A DNA stretch of 64,000 nucleotides from Nanchangia anserum (GCF_015240065.1 NZ_CP060506.1:1736001-1800000); one strand, 5' to 3'; shown: positions 27,824 to 39,931, counted from the first letter of the stretch. A program made the numbers and translations. The notes: a model not told the origin generated them from the sequence alone.

Positions 27824-29212
27824 CTACGCTGTCGCGCGAGACTGGTGCGAGGCGATGATGGCCTTCTCGTCCTTGCCGACGAGCGCCATGACCGCGCACG
27901 TGAGAATCGCGACGGCGGCGAGGAAGCCCCACGCGGTGTCCCACCCGAAGTGCTCGATGATCCAGCCGACGAGCAGAGAGGCGCCGGTGGCACCGATGAG
28001 GTACCCGGCCAACCCCGTCAGGCCCGCCGACTGCCCGGCGACCTCGCGCGGGGATAGGTCGATGGCCTGTAGGCCGACGAGCATGACGGGACCGTAGATG
28101 AGGCCGCCGATCAGCGCGATGAGGATGTAGCACAGCCACAGCGGGGCGTGGTCCATCTGCCCGACCTGCCAGAATGCGATGACGCACACGGCAACCGCGA
28201 TGAGGAACGCCAGCCCGGCGCCCGTGCGATATCCCTTGAAGACCTTGTCGGAGACCCACCCGCACGCCAGCGTGCCGACGATGCCGGCGAACTCGTACAG
28301 GACGAAGCCCATCGCGCCGGCCTTCGTGTCGACGTGCTGGGTCTCTTGCAGGTACAGCGGCACCCAGTACAACACGCCGTAGCGCAGCGTGTAGATGAAG
28401 ATATTCGCGATCGCCAGCAACACGATGACGCGCGACTTGAGGACGTAGCGGACGAGGATCTGCCACATCGACAGCCCCTCGATCGCGTCGTCGACCTTCG
28501 CGACCTTCGCGGGATCGTCGCGCCACTCCTCGATCGGCATGAGGCCGAGCGCCTCCGGGCGGTCGCGGATGAGCCAGAACGCGATGGCGGCGACGACGAG
28601 AGCGACGACGGCGGGGAACCAGAAGGCGGGACGCCAGTCGTTGGCCTCGGTCGCGAACCACTGCACGCCCCACGCGGTGAGGAAGCCGACGCCGGCCCCG
28701 CCGACGTTGTGGGCGCAGTTCCAGATCGACGTCTTCCAACCGCGTTCGTTCGTCGAGAACCAGTGAACGAGGACGCGTCCCGAGGGAGGCCACCCCATTC
28801 CCTGGAACCAGCCGTTGATGAACATGAGCACGCACATGAGCCCGACGTAGTTGAGGATGCCGGGAATGAACGCGACGAGGATGTTGACGATCGCCGACAG
28901 CGCCAGGCCGAGCGGCATGAAGTAGCGGGCGTTCGCCCGATCCGACAGCGTCGCCATGAGGAACTTCGAGAACCCATACGCGATGAGCAAACATGTCCCG
29001 ACCGCGCCGATGGCCGTCTCGTCCATCGCGCCGATATCTTTAAACGTCTTAGCGACGAACGGCAGGTTGTTGCGAATCAGGTAGAAACCGGCGTAGCCGA
29101 TGAAAATTCCCGCAAACACCTGAAACCGCAGGCGGGGATATAGCTCTTGCTGCGTCTCGCGCGGCAATTGCGCCACGCGTGGCGGCGGCGCCAAAAAGCC
29201 CAGAGAGGACAT
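27824..29212 (-). CDS. Organophosphate:phosphate antiporter family MFS transporter
   Basis: A 462-aa protein with 12 predicted membrane segments. The patterns GYAGFYLIRNNLPFVAK near the N-terminus, LIAYGFSKFLMATLSDRANARYFMPLGL, NGWFQGMGWPPSGRVLVHWFS and WNCAHNVGGA match the GlpT/UhpT/UhpC group, which exchanges glycerol-3-phosphate or hexose phosphate for phosphate. The exact substrate is open. The start at 29212 (MSSLGF) has GGAG 7 nt upstream. Confidence 0.88.
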   Translation of the reverse strand: MSSLGFLAPPPRVAQLPRETQQELYPRLRFQVFAGIFIGYAGFYLIRNNLPFVAKTFKDIGAMDETAIGAVGTCLLIAYGFSKFLMATLSDRANARYFMPLGLALSAIVNILVAFIPGILNYVGLMCVLMFINGWFQGMGWPPSGRVLVHWFSTNERGWKTSIWNCAHNVGGAGVGFLTAWGVQWFATEANDWRPAFWFPAVVALVVAAIAFWLIRDRPEALGLMPIEEWRDDPAKVAKVDDAIEGLSMWQILVRYVLKSRVIVLLAIANIFIYTLRYGVLYWVPLYLQETQHVDTKAGAMGFVLYEFAGIVGTLACGWVSDKVFKGYRTGAGLAFLIAVAVCVIAFWQVGQMDHAPLWLCYILIALIGGLIYGPVMLVGLQAIDLSPREVAGQSAGLTGLAGYLIGATGASLLVGWIIEHFGWDTAWGFLAAVAILTCAVMALVGKDEKAIIASHQSRATA

Positions 29213-29346
29213 CTGTGTCTCCATCTATCAGGGGATAGGATGACGGCCGCCGGCGAGGACCATTCCTCGTCGAAAACCGTCAGGATGGATACCCTATGCC
29301 ACCTTGGCTACACCACCAACACGGCCGGCCACGCGCGAGGCGCGGG

Positions 29347-29718
29347 CTAGAGATCGCCGGCGGAGATGACGGGCAACAACGGAGCGAGGTCGGTGCGCTG
29401 CCCCGATGCGCTCACCCGGTGCGCGGCGAGGGCGTCGCCCCACGTGAGGGACCCCGTGGCGAGGCTGAGCCACGTGTCGGCGTCCATCTCGATGACCGCC
29501 GGCGGGGTGCCGCGCCGGTGCGTCGTCCCCTCAAGAATCTGGACGGCCCCGAACGGCGGGACGCGGACCTCGACGGCACGCCCCGGATGATCGGCGGCCA
29601 GGCGCTGGAGGAGATAGCGCACGGCGCGGGCGCGCAGCGGGCGCGCGAGAGTGTCGGGAGTGGCCAGCCAGGCTGTGAGCGCCTCGATGCCAGCTTCGGC
29701 GCTGATGGGTGCAGGCAT
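29347..29718 (-). CDS. Sterol carrier (SCP2)-like family protein
   Basis: A 123-aa soluble protein. The C-terminal half (VEVRVPPFGAVQILEGTTHRRGTPPAVIEMDADTWLSLA, read as separate motifs EVRVPPFGAVQI and VIEMDADTWLSLATGSLTW) matches bacterial SCP2-like proteins, in which the WL.LATG.LTW element caps a hydrophobic pocket. The ligand and role in bacteria are unknown. The stop of the PspC gene is 1 nt upstream of its start, so both are in one operon. Confidence 0.72.
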   Translation of the reverse strand: MPAPISAEAGIEALTAWLATPDTLARPLRARAVRYLLQRLAADHPGRAVEVRVPPFGAVQILEGTTHRRGTPPAVIEMDADTWLSLATGSLTWGDALAAHRVSASGQRTDLAPLLPVISAGDL

Positions 29719-29719
29719 G

Positions 29720-29911
29720 CTAGTCCTCTAGGGGCACCAGCTGCCACAACAGAATGTAGAGAACCGTCTGTGGTCCCGGCAGGGCGCACGACAGGATGAA
29801 GAGGAGGCGCACGAAGCTGGCGGACACGCCGAAGTAGTCCGCGAGACCGATGCACACACCTCCCAGGATCCGTCCGTGTCGACGCCGCCTCAATGTGCGT
29901 GTGTGTGCCAT
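29720..29911 (-). CDS. PspC-domain membrane protein
   Basis: A 63-aa protein: a basic start (RTLRRRRHGRILGG), the PspC core GRILGGVCIGLADYFGVSAS and one hydrophobic helix FVRLLFILSCALPGPQTVLYILLW. PspC proteins are inner-membrane stress proteins; this short actinobacterial form has only the core. It lies 100 nt after gdhA on the same strand, separated by a hairpin, and 1 nt before the SCP2-like gene. Confidence 0.88.
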   Translation of the reverse strand: MAHTRTLRRRRHGRILGGVCIGLADYFGVSASFVRLLFILSCALPGPQTVLYILLWQLVPLED

Positions 29912-29957
29912 ATCTCCAGCCTAGCCGGCAGGCCCGTTCCCCACGCGGGAAACGTCG

Positions 29958-29990
29958 ACGGGCCCGCCCTCATCGCGAGAGCGGGCCCGT
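29958..29990 (-). terminator. Hairpin terminator after gdhA
   Basis: A perfect 10-bp stem ACGGGCCCGC with a 13-nt loop, 22 nt downstream of the gdhA stop. Confidence 0.7.
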
Positions 29991-30011
29991 GACGGAGACG
30001 AGGCGGGCGTC

Positions 30012-31541
<1,530 letters not shown>

Positions 31542-31542
31542 T

Positions 31543-31548
31543 TAGGCT
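31543..31548 (+). promoter_or_regulatory. -10 element for the MFS transporter gene, leaderless start
   Basis: TAGGCT ends 7 nt before the ATG at 31556, with no ribosome-binding site. Confidence 0.5.
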
Positions 31549-31555
31549 TGCCGCT

Positions 31556-33017
31556 ATGGCCTCTCACCCGATGTCTGCCCGCGACGCCACGCCCTCACCT
31601 TGGCGCGCGTTCTCTATCCTGCTGGCCGGCGGCTTTATCACGCTGCTTGACGTGTCGATCCTCAACGTGTCGATTCCGTCGATCTCGCGCACCCTCGAGA
31701 TGGGCGGGGCCGGCGTGCAGGCGATCATGGCCGGGTACTCCCTCGTCTTCGGCCTCGTCCTCGTACCCTCGGGGCGCTTCGGCGACGTCTACGGCAGGCG
31801 GCGCCTGTTTGTCATTGGCCTCGTCGTCTTCGCCATCGCCTCCATCGGATGCGGGCTCGCGACGAACGCCGTCATGCTCATTGCGCTGCGCCTCCTCCAG
31901 GGAGTCGGGGCCGCCCTCGTCAATCCCCAGATGCTCGGCATCACCCAGCAGCTGTTTTCGGGTGCCGCCCGGGGGCGGGCGTTTGGCTATCTCGGCTTGA
32001 CCATCGGCGTGGCAACGGCCATCGGGCCGACGCTCGGGGGAATCCTCATCGCGCTCTTCGGCCCCGAGGGCGGGTGGCGCGCCGCCTTCCTCGTCAACGT
32101 CCCCATCATCGTCGTCGTCGCCCCACTCGCGCACCGGCTCTTGCCGGCCCACCCGGGGCGAGCACGCGGCTCGCTGGGATTGGATGTGCCGGGCCTCGTC
32201 CTCATCGCCGTTGCCGTCATGGCGATCATGACGCCGTTCCTCGTCGCCTCGGATCACACGATCGGGTTGGCCGGGGCGCCCTGGTACGTCCTCGTCGCCG
32301 CGCTGGCCGCGGGGCCGGGTTCTTCGCGTGGGAGCGATGGGGAGAGGATCACGCTCACTCGGTCATCGCGCCCAGGCGCCTGCTGCGCACGCCCTCGTTC
32401 ACGCTGGGAACGCTCACCCAGGCGCTGTTTGCCGCCGGGTACACGGCGTTCTTCGTCATCTACACCCTCTACCTGCAACAGGGCGCGGGTTGCAGGCGTG
32501 GCAGGCCGGCCTCATGCAGATTCCCATCGCCGGTGGCTCGGCCATCATCGCGCCCGTGGCCGGACGCTTGGTGAGTAGGGCGGGGCGACTGCTCGTCGTC
32601 GGCGGCACCGCGCTCGTCACGGCCTCCTCCTTCGCCCTGATCCTCAGCGCCCACGAGGCACCGCGCGGGTGGTTGATCCTTGCGACGGGGATTACGGCGG
32701 CGGCCTTCGGGATCGGCGCGGGGCTCATGATGACGCCGAATCAGGCGCTCGCCGTCGAGCACATCCCCGTCGAGACGGGATCGACCGCGGGCGGGCTGTT
32801 CCAGACGCTCCAGCGGGTCGGCTCGGCAATCGGGATGGCTATCGTCACCCTCGCGTTCTATTCCGTCCTCACTCCCGCCGACATTTCGGGACCGGCCGGC
32901 CGCGATTACCCGGCCTTTGCCGGGGCATTTGGCTGGGGAATGGCAGCGATCGCGGCATTTACCGCGCTCGCCTGCCTCGTCGCCCTGATTGACGCCGTGC
33001 GTGAGCGCCGACACTAA
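31556..33017 (+). CDS. DHA2-like MFS drug transporter, two frameshifts as sequenced
   Basis: Joined length about 487 aa with roughly 14 membrane segments. The first frame has LLAGGFITLLDVSILNVSIP and GRFGDVYGRRRLFVIG (the inter-helix motif A), and LLQGVGAALVNPQ of DHA2 exporters. The frame changes at about 32310-32319 (a GGGGCCGGG run) and at 32487-32490 (GGG). In both cases one missing G would restore WERWGEDHAHSVIAPRRLL and then LQAWQAGLMQIP. The encoded protein is otherwise undamaged, so sequencing error is likely. It probably exports drugs or antiseptics; the substrate is unknown. Confidence 0.82.
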
Positions 33018-33030
33018 CCGGCCAACGCGC

Positions 33031-33070
33031 GAGGCGGTCGCCGCACGATTCACCGTGCAACGACCGCCTC
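33031..33070. terminator. Bidirectional hairpin terminator
   Basis: An outer 10-bp stem GAGGCGGTCG encloses an inner 5-bp stem (GCACG). It sits between two convergent genes, 13 nt after one stop and 24 nt after the other. Confidence 0.7.
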
Positions 33071-33093
33071 ACGTTTAGGCAGCGATCAGCCGA

Positions 33094-34904
33094 CTACTGC
33101 TGCGGCGTTTCCTCACCCGGCTGCGGGGTCGCAGGCTCGGGGTTTGCCGGCGGCTGAGCAGCACCGGTTGCCGGAGGCTGTCCCGCGGCGGCCGGCGGAG
33201 CAGGGGGTGCCGGCGGTGCGAACTGGGCCGGCGGAACCTGCTGCTGGGGATAGGCCGGATTCGGCACACCGGGCATCGGCTGCTGAGGAACGCCGGGGTA
33301 GGCCTGGGGCTGGCTCGGGTAGGGCAAAACCTGCGGGCTATACGGCTGAACCGGGACCTGCTGGGCCGGGAGCGGACGAGGCAGGGTGGCCTGTAGCGGG
33401 CTCGGACCAAATCCCATCGCCGAGAGCGACGGCAGCAGCGAGCGCAGCTGCGGACCGAGCAGGCGGGCGCAGCCCTCGATCGCCAGGCCCAAGATCGCCA
33501 GCAAGAAGACGGACACGGCCGACGGCGACACGTGGAAGAGGTTCTGGGTCATCGACGAGTCCTCGGTGTACCCGTTGAACATGTCCGCGCTGGCCGTCAT
33601 GTGCGACGACACCGCGAAGAACATCTTGCCCAGCACTCCCATCACCGCGAACACCGCGGCCGTGATGGCCATGTGGCTGGTCGGGGCGACCGGGCGACGC
33701 GCCGCCAACAGCGCGCCACCGCCGACGACGGAGATGACGAGCAGGATGAGGCAGATGTACCACGGCAGCAGCTGGATACCGCCGAGACCGTGGCCGATGA
33801 TCCCGGGGTCAACATCGCCCAGGGTCGTTGCGCTGGCACCACCGAAGACCGTCCCAGGACACCGAAAACCATCGGCACCCCCATCGCCACGATGACGAAA
33901 ATGGCGGTTTCGCCGGTCGAGGCGTGCAGCAGCGACGGCAGCGTAATGAGCATTCCGATGATGGCGAGCACCGTCGAGATGGCGACGATCACGCTCGCGA
34001 CGCGGATCGCCGCGAGCAGGGAGTCACGCCAGGGAACCGTCTGGGTGCTCGTCCACGTCCACGTTCCCATGAGAACGGGCAGGGCGACCATGACGATGAG
34101 GGTCATCATGGTGTGGCCGATGCCGACCGAGACGCTCTGGTCGATGAAGCCTCCGCCCGTCGACCCGAGGATGCCGACCGCGAGCGCCCACACGATCGAC
34201 GCGCACACCCATGCCACGCAGGCGGCGAGCGTCGCGGGACCGAAGCCCGTGAGCTTGGCGCGCCGTGCGGCGACGCCGGCCACGATCGTCAGGACCGCCA
34301 ACAGGATCGGGGTCAGGACGACGGGAGGAATGTTGAGGCCGCCTCCCGCACCGAAGCCGAAGAGGCCGAACTCGCTGACGATGGAGCCGCCGAGGATGCT
34401 CAGCGCGGAGACCAGCGTCATCATGCCCGTGCCCATCCGCAGGCTGCTCACATCGGAGTTCGAGGCGATGATGCCCGCGAGGACTCCACCGACGATGAGG
34501 GCCAGCACGACCGGGACGACCCCGAGAATCGCCCCGAGGACGATGGCGGCCTTGTTCTGGACGATCCAGGCCTTAGCCCGCTGGGTCTCGGGGGCCGTCT
34601 TCAGTGCGGCCGCGGCGTTGTGCATGTGCTGGGCGTAGGGATTCGGCTGCGCACTCCCCGGTGCCGCGGGCGGTTGCTGAGGCGGGTACGCCTGAGCGGG
34701 CATCTGCTGCGGCGCGACCGGCTGCCCGGGGTAGGGCTGGGCGGGGGCGTAGGGATTGACCTGGGGCGCCTGGGGCATCTGGTGGCCCGGGGCCGGCTGG
34801 GGCGCGGCGTGGCGGCCGTTGCCGATGGCACCGGCCTCGGGGACTACCGGCTGGCCGCCGTCGTTGCCGGGCTGCGGCGACGCGGGTGGATAGGGCTGAG
34901 ACAC
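33094..34904 (-). CDS. Proline-rich polytopic membrane protein, frameshifted as sequenced
   Basis: Joined length 603 aa. Residues 1-95 are Pro/Gln/Ala-rich (YPPASPQPGN, PYPGQPVAPQQMPAQ), then about 10 hydrophobic segments, then another 110-residue Pro/Gln/Ala-rich tail ending PATPQPGEETPQQ. The frame changes at about 33852-33856 in a CCC run; adding one base gives VFGVLG-TVFGGASATTLGD in register. No enzymatic motif was found. Pro-rich arms on both sides of a membrane core suggest a scaffold or wall-spanning protein. No known family is recognised. Confidence 0.7.
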
Positions 34905-34974
34905 GGGGATTCCTCCAAGATGAGATGTCGTACGGTTCCCATCATAGGGAGGGGTGCGGAAAAGAAATGCGGCC

Positions 34975-35340
34975 CTATCGCCTTACGACACGCGCCTCGC
35001 GAATCGCCACGCGGCGCGCAATCTCGGCGATCGCGAGGATGAGGGCGAACTGGATGACGACGATGATGACCTGGGGCAGCGTTCCCATTCCCCCGACCAG
35101 GCCAATCGTGCCGAGCGCGTTGAGCGCGGCGACGGCGGCGGCAACCCCGAGTAGTGGGCGGGCCGCGCGGTGCCCGGCATCCCATGCCGCCTCGTCGGTG
35201 CGCAGCTGCACCCCGCGCAGCCCGAGCGGGTGACCGAGTCGGAAACATTCCTTGCCCGTCAGCGCCATCGCGGCGACGTAGCGGGCCGCGAGGATAAGCA
35301 TGAGGACACCGACGACGACCAGGGCGATGGGTACGGTCAT
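34975..35340 (-). CDS. SdpI-like membrane protein
   Basis: A 121-aa protein with three or four membrane segments. After the first helix, the loop [23 protein letters not shown] carries the Arg-Thr...Trp...His pattern of the SdpI/YfhL immunity-protein family, here split for length into [18 protein letters not shown]. SdpI protects Bacillus from a toxic peptide; in actinobacteria the role is unknown and no SdpC-like gene is nearby. Family assignment is moderate. Confidence 0.6.
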   Translation of the reverse strand: MTVPIALVVVGVLMLILAARYVAAMALTGKECFRLGHPLGLRGVQLRTDEAAWDAGHRAARPLLGVAAAVAALNALGTIGLVGGMGTLPQVIIVVIQFALILAIAEIARRVAIREARVVRR

Positions 35341-35419
35341 GCCCTCATGGTAGCCGCGCAGCGACTACCACCGGGTCGCGCCGATACGGGGCTTTCTGTG
35401 TTATTTCGGCCCGAAACGT

Positions 35420-35425
35420 TAGGCT
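35420..35425 (+). promoter_or_regulatory. -10 element for purL
   Basis: TAGGCT lies 37 nt before the purL start, giving a leader of about 30 nt. No clear Shine-Dalgarno box is seen. Confidence 0.4.
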
Positions 35426-35462
35426 GAAGGCGTCCGCTCCCTTCGCACATGCAGAGGCGACT

Positions 35463-37829
35463 ATGACTGATCTTGCCCAGCCGGCCCCCGAAACCTACGA
35501 CACCGTCGAGGACGCTCACTCCACGCCCGATCAGGAGATGCCCTTCCGCGAACTCGGCCTCAAAGACGACGAATACGCCCGGATCTGCGAGATTCTCTCG
35601 CGCCGCCCGACCAACGCCGAACTCGCCATGTATTCGGTCATGTGGTCCGAGCACTGTTCCTACAAGTCCTCGAAGAAGCACCTGGCCGCCCAGTTTGGGG
35701 CCAAGACGACCGAGCAGATGCGCGAGCACATGCTCGTCGGCATGGGTCAGAACGCCGGAGTCGTCGACATCGGTGACGGCTGGGCGGTGACGTTCAAGGT
35801 CGAGTCGCATAATCACCCGTCCTTCGTCGAGCCCTACCAGGGGGCCGCGACCGGGGTCGGTGGAATCGTTCGCGACATCATCTCGATGGGCGCGCGGCCC
35901 GTCGCCTGCATGGATCAGCTGCGCTTCGGGGCGCCCGACCACCCGGACACGGCCCGCGTCGTCACCGGGGTCGTTGCCGGCGTCGGCGGCTACGGCAACT
36001 GCCTCGGGCTGCCCAACATCGGTGGCGAAACGGAGTTCGACCCCACCTACCAGGGCAATCCCCTCGTCAACGCCCTGTGCGTGGGCGTCATGCGCCACGA
36101 CGACGTTCACCTGGCCAACGCCGAGGGTGTGGGCAACAAGGTCGTCCTCTTCGGCGCGCGCACGGGCGGGGACGGGATCGGCGGCGCGTCGATCCTCGCC
36201 TCCGAGACCTTCGACGAGGGCATGCCGACGAAGCGCCCCAGCGTCCAGGTCGGCGACCCGTTCATGGAAAAGATCCTCATCGAATGCTGCCTCGAGCTGT
36301 TCTCCGCGGGCCTCGTTGAGGCCATCCAGGACCTCGGGGCCGCCGGCATCTCGTGCGCGACCTCGGAGCTGGCCGCGAACGGCTCTGTCGGGATGCACGT
36401 CCACCTCGAGAACGTCCTGCTGCGCGATCCCACCCTGACCGCGGGCGAGATCCTCATGTCCGAGTCGCAAGAACGCATGATGGCAATCGTCGATCCCGCA
36501 AAACTCGACGACTTCATGGCGATCATCGACAAGTGGGACGTCGAGGCCGCCGTCATCGGCGAGGTCACGGGCAACGGCCGGTTGACGATCGACCACCACG
36601 GCAAGCGAATCGTCGACGTCGACCCCAAGACGGTCGCCTCGGACGGTCCCGTCTACGATCGCCCCTACGCTCGCCCGGCCTGGCAGGACGACCTACAGGC
36701 GGACACGTCTGCGTCGCTGGCGCGCCCGAGCGATTCCGCGACGATCGCCGACCAGGTTCGCCGCGTCCTCCTCGACCCCAACCAGGCGTCGAAGGGCTGG
36801 GTGACCGACCAGTACGATCGCTACGTTCAGGGCAACACGGCGCTGGCCCAGCCCGACGACGCCGGGGTCGTACGCGTCGATGAGTAGACGAATCGCGGAA
36901 TCGCCATCGCGACCGATGCGAACGGCTGGTTCACGAAGCTCGATCCCTACGTTGGCGCCCAGCAGGCGCTGGCCGAGGCCTACCGCAACGTCTGCGTGGT
37001 CGGGGCGACGCCGATGGCGGTCACCGACTGCCTGAACTTCGGCAACCCCGAGACGACGGACGGCATGTGGCAGCTCGTCACCGCGATGGAGGGCATGGCC
37101 GACGGCTGCCGCGAGCTGGGGATTCCCGTGACCGGGGGCAACGTGTCGCTCTACAACTCCTCGGGCGGCACCGATGGCACCCCCGTGACGTCGATCAACC
37201 CGACCCCCCTCGCCGGTGTCCTCGGTGTCATGGAGGACGTCCGCAAGGCCCGTCCCTCGGGGTGGGACGAGGAAGGGTTGGCGATCGTCGCGCTGGGGAC
37301 CACGCGCGACGAGCTCGACGGGTCGGCGTGGGCGCGCATCGTTCACGACCACCTGGGCGGGCGTCCGCCGCAGGTCGACCTCGGTGCCGAAGCCGCGCTG
37401 GGGCGCGTCCTCATCGCCCTCGCCAATGCGACGCTGAGCGGCGAGAGCGGCCAGGTCCTCCACGTCGTGCGCGCCGCTCACGACCTGTCGAACGGCGGCC
37501 TCGTTCAGGCCGTGGTCGACATGGCGACGCGGCGCGGAATCGGTGCCAGCATCGACCTGGATGCGTTGCCGAGCGAGGGCGACCTCGACACCGTTGCCCG
37601 CCTGTTCTCCGAGTCCCAGGCTCGCGCTCTCGTCGCCGTGCCCGAGGGGGCGCTGCGCGCGGTTGCGGCCGCCGCCGAGGCCGAGGGCGTCGCCGTCGCC
37701 CGGATCGGAACGACCGGTGGAGAGCTCGTCACGCTGAGCTCGGAGCGTGAGGGAACGCTCGTGAGCATCGACGTCGCCGAGACGGCCGCCGCCTCGGATC
37801 GGGTTCTGCGCGACCTGTTCACCCACTAG
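35463..37829 (+). CDS. purL: Phosphoribosylformylglycinamidine synthase II, in-frame TAG as sequenced
   Basis: The large subunit of FGAM synthase (purine step 4), 788 codons with an amber codon at position 475 (36885-36887). Before it: [42 protein letters not shown]-type ATP site ([10 protein letters not shown]), [15 protein letters not shown] and [15 protein letters not shown]. Directly after the stop the same frame continues [15 protein letters not shown] and [23 protein letters not shown] and DLSNGGL. Only one codon is wrong, consistent with CAG or GAG changed to TAG. As the enzyme is needed for de novo purines, this is a sequencing error, a recent mutation or read-through. Confidence 0.88.
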
Positions 37830-37846
37830 CCCTTTTACTCTCACGC

Positions 37847-37884
37847 GCGTGCCGCGTTGCCTGTGCGCAGGTGGCGCGGCACGC
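37847..37884. terminator. Hairpin terminator between purL and the CapD-like gene
   Basis: A 10-bp perfect stem GCGTGCCGCG with an inner short stem, 17 nt past purL and 21 nt past the opposing gene's stop. CCCTTTTACTC precedes it on the plus strand. Confidence 0.65.
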
Positions 37885-37905
37885 CGCTATTGAGTCCGCT
37901 TCCGG

Positions 37906-38913
37906 CTAGATGAGGCCGGCGACGTCGCGGTAGCCCGTGCCGATGTGCTCGAACGCCAGCGGGGCCGGTGTCACGGCCCGCATGGCCGGGTGCGCGGTCG
38001 GGTGGGGATCCTCGCGCTCGCTAAAGAGCGTCTCGGTGAGCTTCTCGCCCGGGCGCACCCCGGTGTACGTCACCGCGACGTCGGCTCCCGCGCGCTCGAT
38101 CAGCCGGCGGGCCACGTCGGCGATCCGAACGGGTGCTCCCATGTCGAGGACGAGGGCCTGGCCGCCCTCGCCGATTGCCAGGGCCTCGAGGACGAGTCGG
38201 CACGCCTGCTCGCACGTCATGACGTAGCGGGTGGCGTCGGGATGCGTGACCCGCACGGGCAGACCGTGCTCAATTTGGTGGGCGAACGTGTGGAGGACGC
38301 AGCCGCGCGAGGGCCACACGTTGCCAAATCGCACGGACACGTAGCGCCCCTGCCCGAGCGTGGCCGCGTGGGCGGTGAGCCGCTCGGCGACGCGTTTCGT
38401 CACTCCCAACACCGTCGCGGGATCCGCCGCCTTGTCGGTGGAGACGTTGACGAACGCGTCGACGCCGATGCGCAGCGCGTGCTCGAGGACGTTGCGCGTG
38501 CCCACCACGTTCGTCTTCCAGCCCTCGTCCGGGTAGCGCTGGAGCAGGGGCACGTGCTTGAGGGCGGCGGCATGGACGATGACGTCGGGAGCGACGTCGT
38601 CGACGATGGCCCCCAGGGCCGCGTGGTCGCGGATGTCCGCGAGCGCGCACATGTCGGAGACCAGCCGGCCGTCGCCGGTGACGGTCAGTTCGGTCGCGTG
38701 GAGGGCGGATTCGTCGCGGTCGAGGATCGTCAGGCGCGCGGGGACGCGAGCCGCGATCTGGCGGGTGAGCTCGCGTCCGATGCTGCCCCCGCCCCCGGTG
38801 ACGAGGACGCGGGCGCCGCGAAGAACCTCATCGGCGGCCACCGGCACCTCGACACAGTGGACGCGCCCGAGCAGCGCGTCGATATCACGCGCGCTCAGGC
38901 GGGCAATGTCCAC
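37906..38913 (-). CDS. CapD/FlaA1-type nucleotide-sugar dehydratase/epimerase
   Basis: A 335-aa extended short-chain dehydrogenase: RVLVTGGGGSIGRELTRQIA (NAD site), DIRD, VIVHAAALKHVPLLQRYP, VNVSTDKAADPATVLGVTKR (S/T-D-K triad of the inverting 4,6-dehydratases) and VRPGEKLTETLFS. These act on UDP-GlcNAc to make precursors for surface polysaccharides. The N-terminal membrane part of large CapD proteins is absent. It sits between purL and purQ, 6 nt downstream of purQ on its strand, so it is transcribed with purSQ, with no other polysaccharide gene nearby. Confidence 0.87.
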   Translation of the reverse strand: MDIARLSARDIDALLGRVHCVEVPVAADEVLRGARVLVTGGGGSIGRELTRQIAARVPARLTILDRDESALHATELTVTGDGRLVSDMCALADIRDHAALGAIVDDVAPDVIVHAAALKHVPLLQRYPDEGWKTNVVGTRNVLEHALRIGVDAFVNVSTDKAADPATVLGVTKRVAERLTAHAATLGQGRYVSVRFGNVWPSRGCVLHTFAHQIEHGLPVRVTHPDATRYVMTCEQACRLVLEALAIGEGGQALVLDMGAPVRIADVARRLIERAGADVAVTYTGVRPGEKLTETLFSEREDPHPTAHPAMRAVTPAPLAFEHIGTGYRDVAGLI

Positions 38914-38919
38914 GGACTA

Positions 38920-39618
38920 TCAGCCGGCGATGGTGCGCAGGACGGCGGTGAACATGTCGAGTCCGTCGAGGCCCGTGCGGATGCCGCCCGGCGTATCGGG
39001 GCCGAATCCCGGCTCGATCGCGTGCTCGGGGTGGGGCATGAGGCCGACGACGTTGCCGCGCTCGTTCGTCACCCCGGCGATGTTGTTGGCCGAGCCGTTG
39101 GGGTTCTCGCCGGCATAGCGGAAGACGACGCGGCCCTCGCCCTCGAGACGGGCGAGGTCTTCGGAGCGGGCCTGATAGGACCCCTCGCCGTGCTTGAGCG
39201 GGATGATGATCTGTTGGCCGGCCTCGAAGCCCGCCGTCCACGGAGTCTCGGCGTTCTCGACAATGAGCGGCTTATCTTCGCATCGGAACGTCTGTCCGGT
39301 GTTGCGCACGAGGGCACCGGGCAGCAGGTGGGCCTCGCACAGCACCTGGAAGCCGTTGCAGATGCCCAGCACGGGCATGCCGGCGCCGGCCGCGTCGATG
39401 ATCGAGTCCATTACGGGCGAAAAGCGGGCGATCGCGCCGCAGCGCAGATAGTCGCCGTAAGAGAAGCCACCCGGCAACACGATGGCGTCGACGCCGTGGA
39501 GGTCGGGGTCCTTGTGCCACAGGGCGACGGCCTCACCGCCGGCGGCGGTCACGGCCCGTCGCGCATCCTGGTCGTCGAGGGTGCCCGGGAAGGTCACCAC
39601 GCCGATGCGCGCGCTCAT
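38920..39618 (-). CDS. purQ: Phosphoribosylformylglycinamidine synthase I (glutaminase)
   Basis: The 232-aa glutaminase subunit of FGAM synthase. It has [17 protein letters not shown], the nucleophile in [17 protein letters not shown] and the catalytic His/Glu in [11 protein letters not shown]. It works with PurL and PurS as the three-part enzyme of actinobacteria. The ATG overlaps the purS stop by 4 nt. Confidence 0.96.
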   Translation of the reverse strand: MSARIGVVTFPGTLDDQDARRAVTAAGGEAVALWHKDPDLHGVDAIVLPGGFSYGDYLRCGAIARFSPVMDSIIDAAGAGMPVLGICNGFQVLCEAHLLPGALVRNTGQTFRCEDKPLIVENAETPWTAGFEAGQQIIIPLKHGEGSYQARSEDLARLEGEGRVVFRYAGENPNGSANNIAGVTNERGNVVGLMPHPEHAIEPGFGPDTPGGIRTGLDGLDMFTAVLRTIAG

Positions 39619-39872
39619 TGGGCGTCCTCGTCGGCGCGAACGGCCACGACGTCTTCGATGATGGGATTCGACAGCAGGGTCGACGCGGCCTCGCGGGCGG
39701 CCTCGAGATGCTGCTCGGTGACGGGCCCGTCGACGCTGAGTTCAAAACGCTTTCCCTGACGCACCGCGGTGAACGCGTCGATGCCCAGGCGGGGCAGTGC
39801 GGGAAGGATGGCTTTTCCTTGGGGGTCGAGGATTTCTGGCTTGGGCATGATGTCGACGACGATGCGTCCCAT
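39615..39872 (-). CDS. purS: Phosphoribosylformylglycinamidine synthase subunit PurS
   Basis: An 85-aa small subunit: [38 protein letters not shown] and [10 protein letters not shown]. PurS bridges PurL and PurQ. Start MGRIVV at 39872 is preferred over the upstream codon. A -10 element lies about 60 bp upstream. Confidence 0.94.
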   Translation of the reverse strand: MGRIVVDIMPKPEILDPQGKAILPALPRLGIDAFTAVRQGKRFELSVDGPVTEQHLEAAREAASTLLSNPIIEDVVAVRADEDAQ

Positions 39873-39931
39873 TGGAGTCCCCTTCACGGTGGATCTGAGG
39901 AAGATCGGCTACCCGGTCGGTACCGTCAACC

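Noticed and set aside
34975-35340. SdpI-like protein as part of a toxin-immunity pair
   Set aside because: No SdpC-like or other small secreted toxin gene lies near it; neighbours are purL and a membrane protein.
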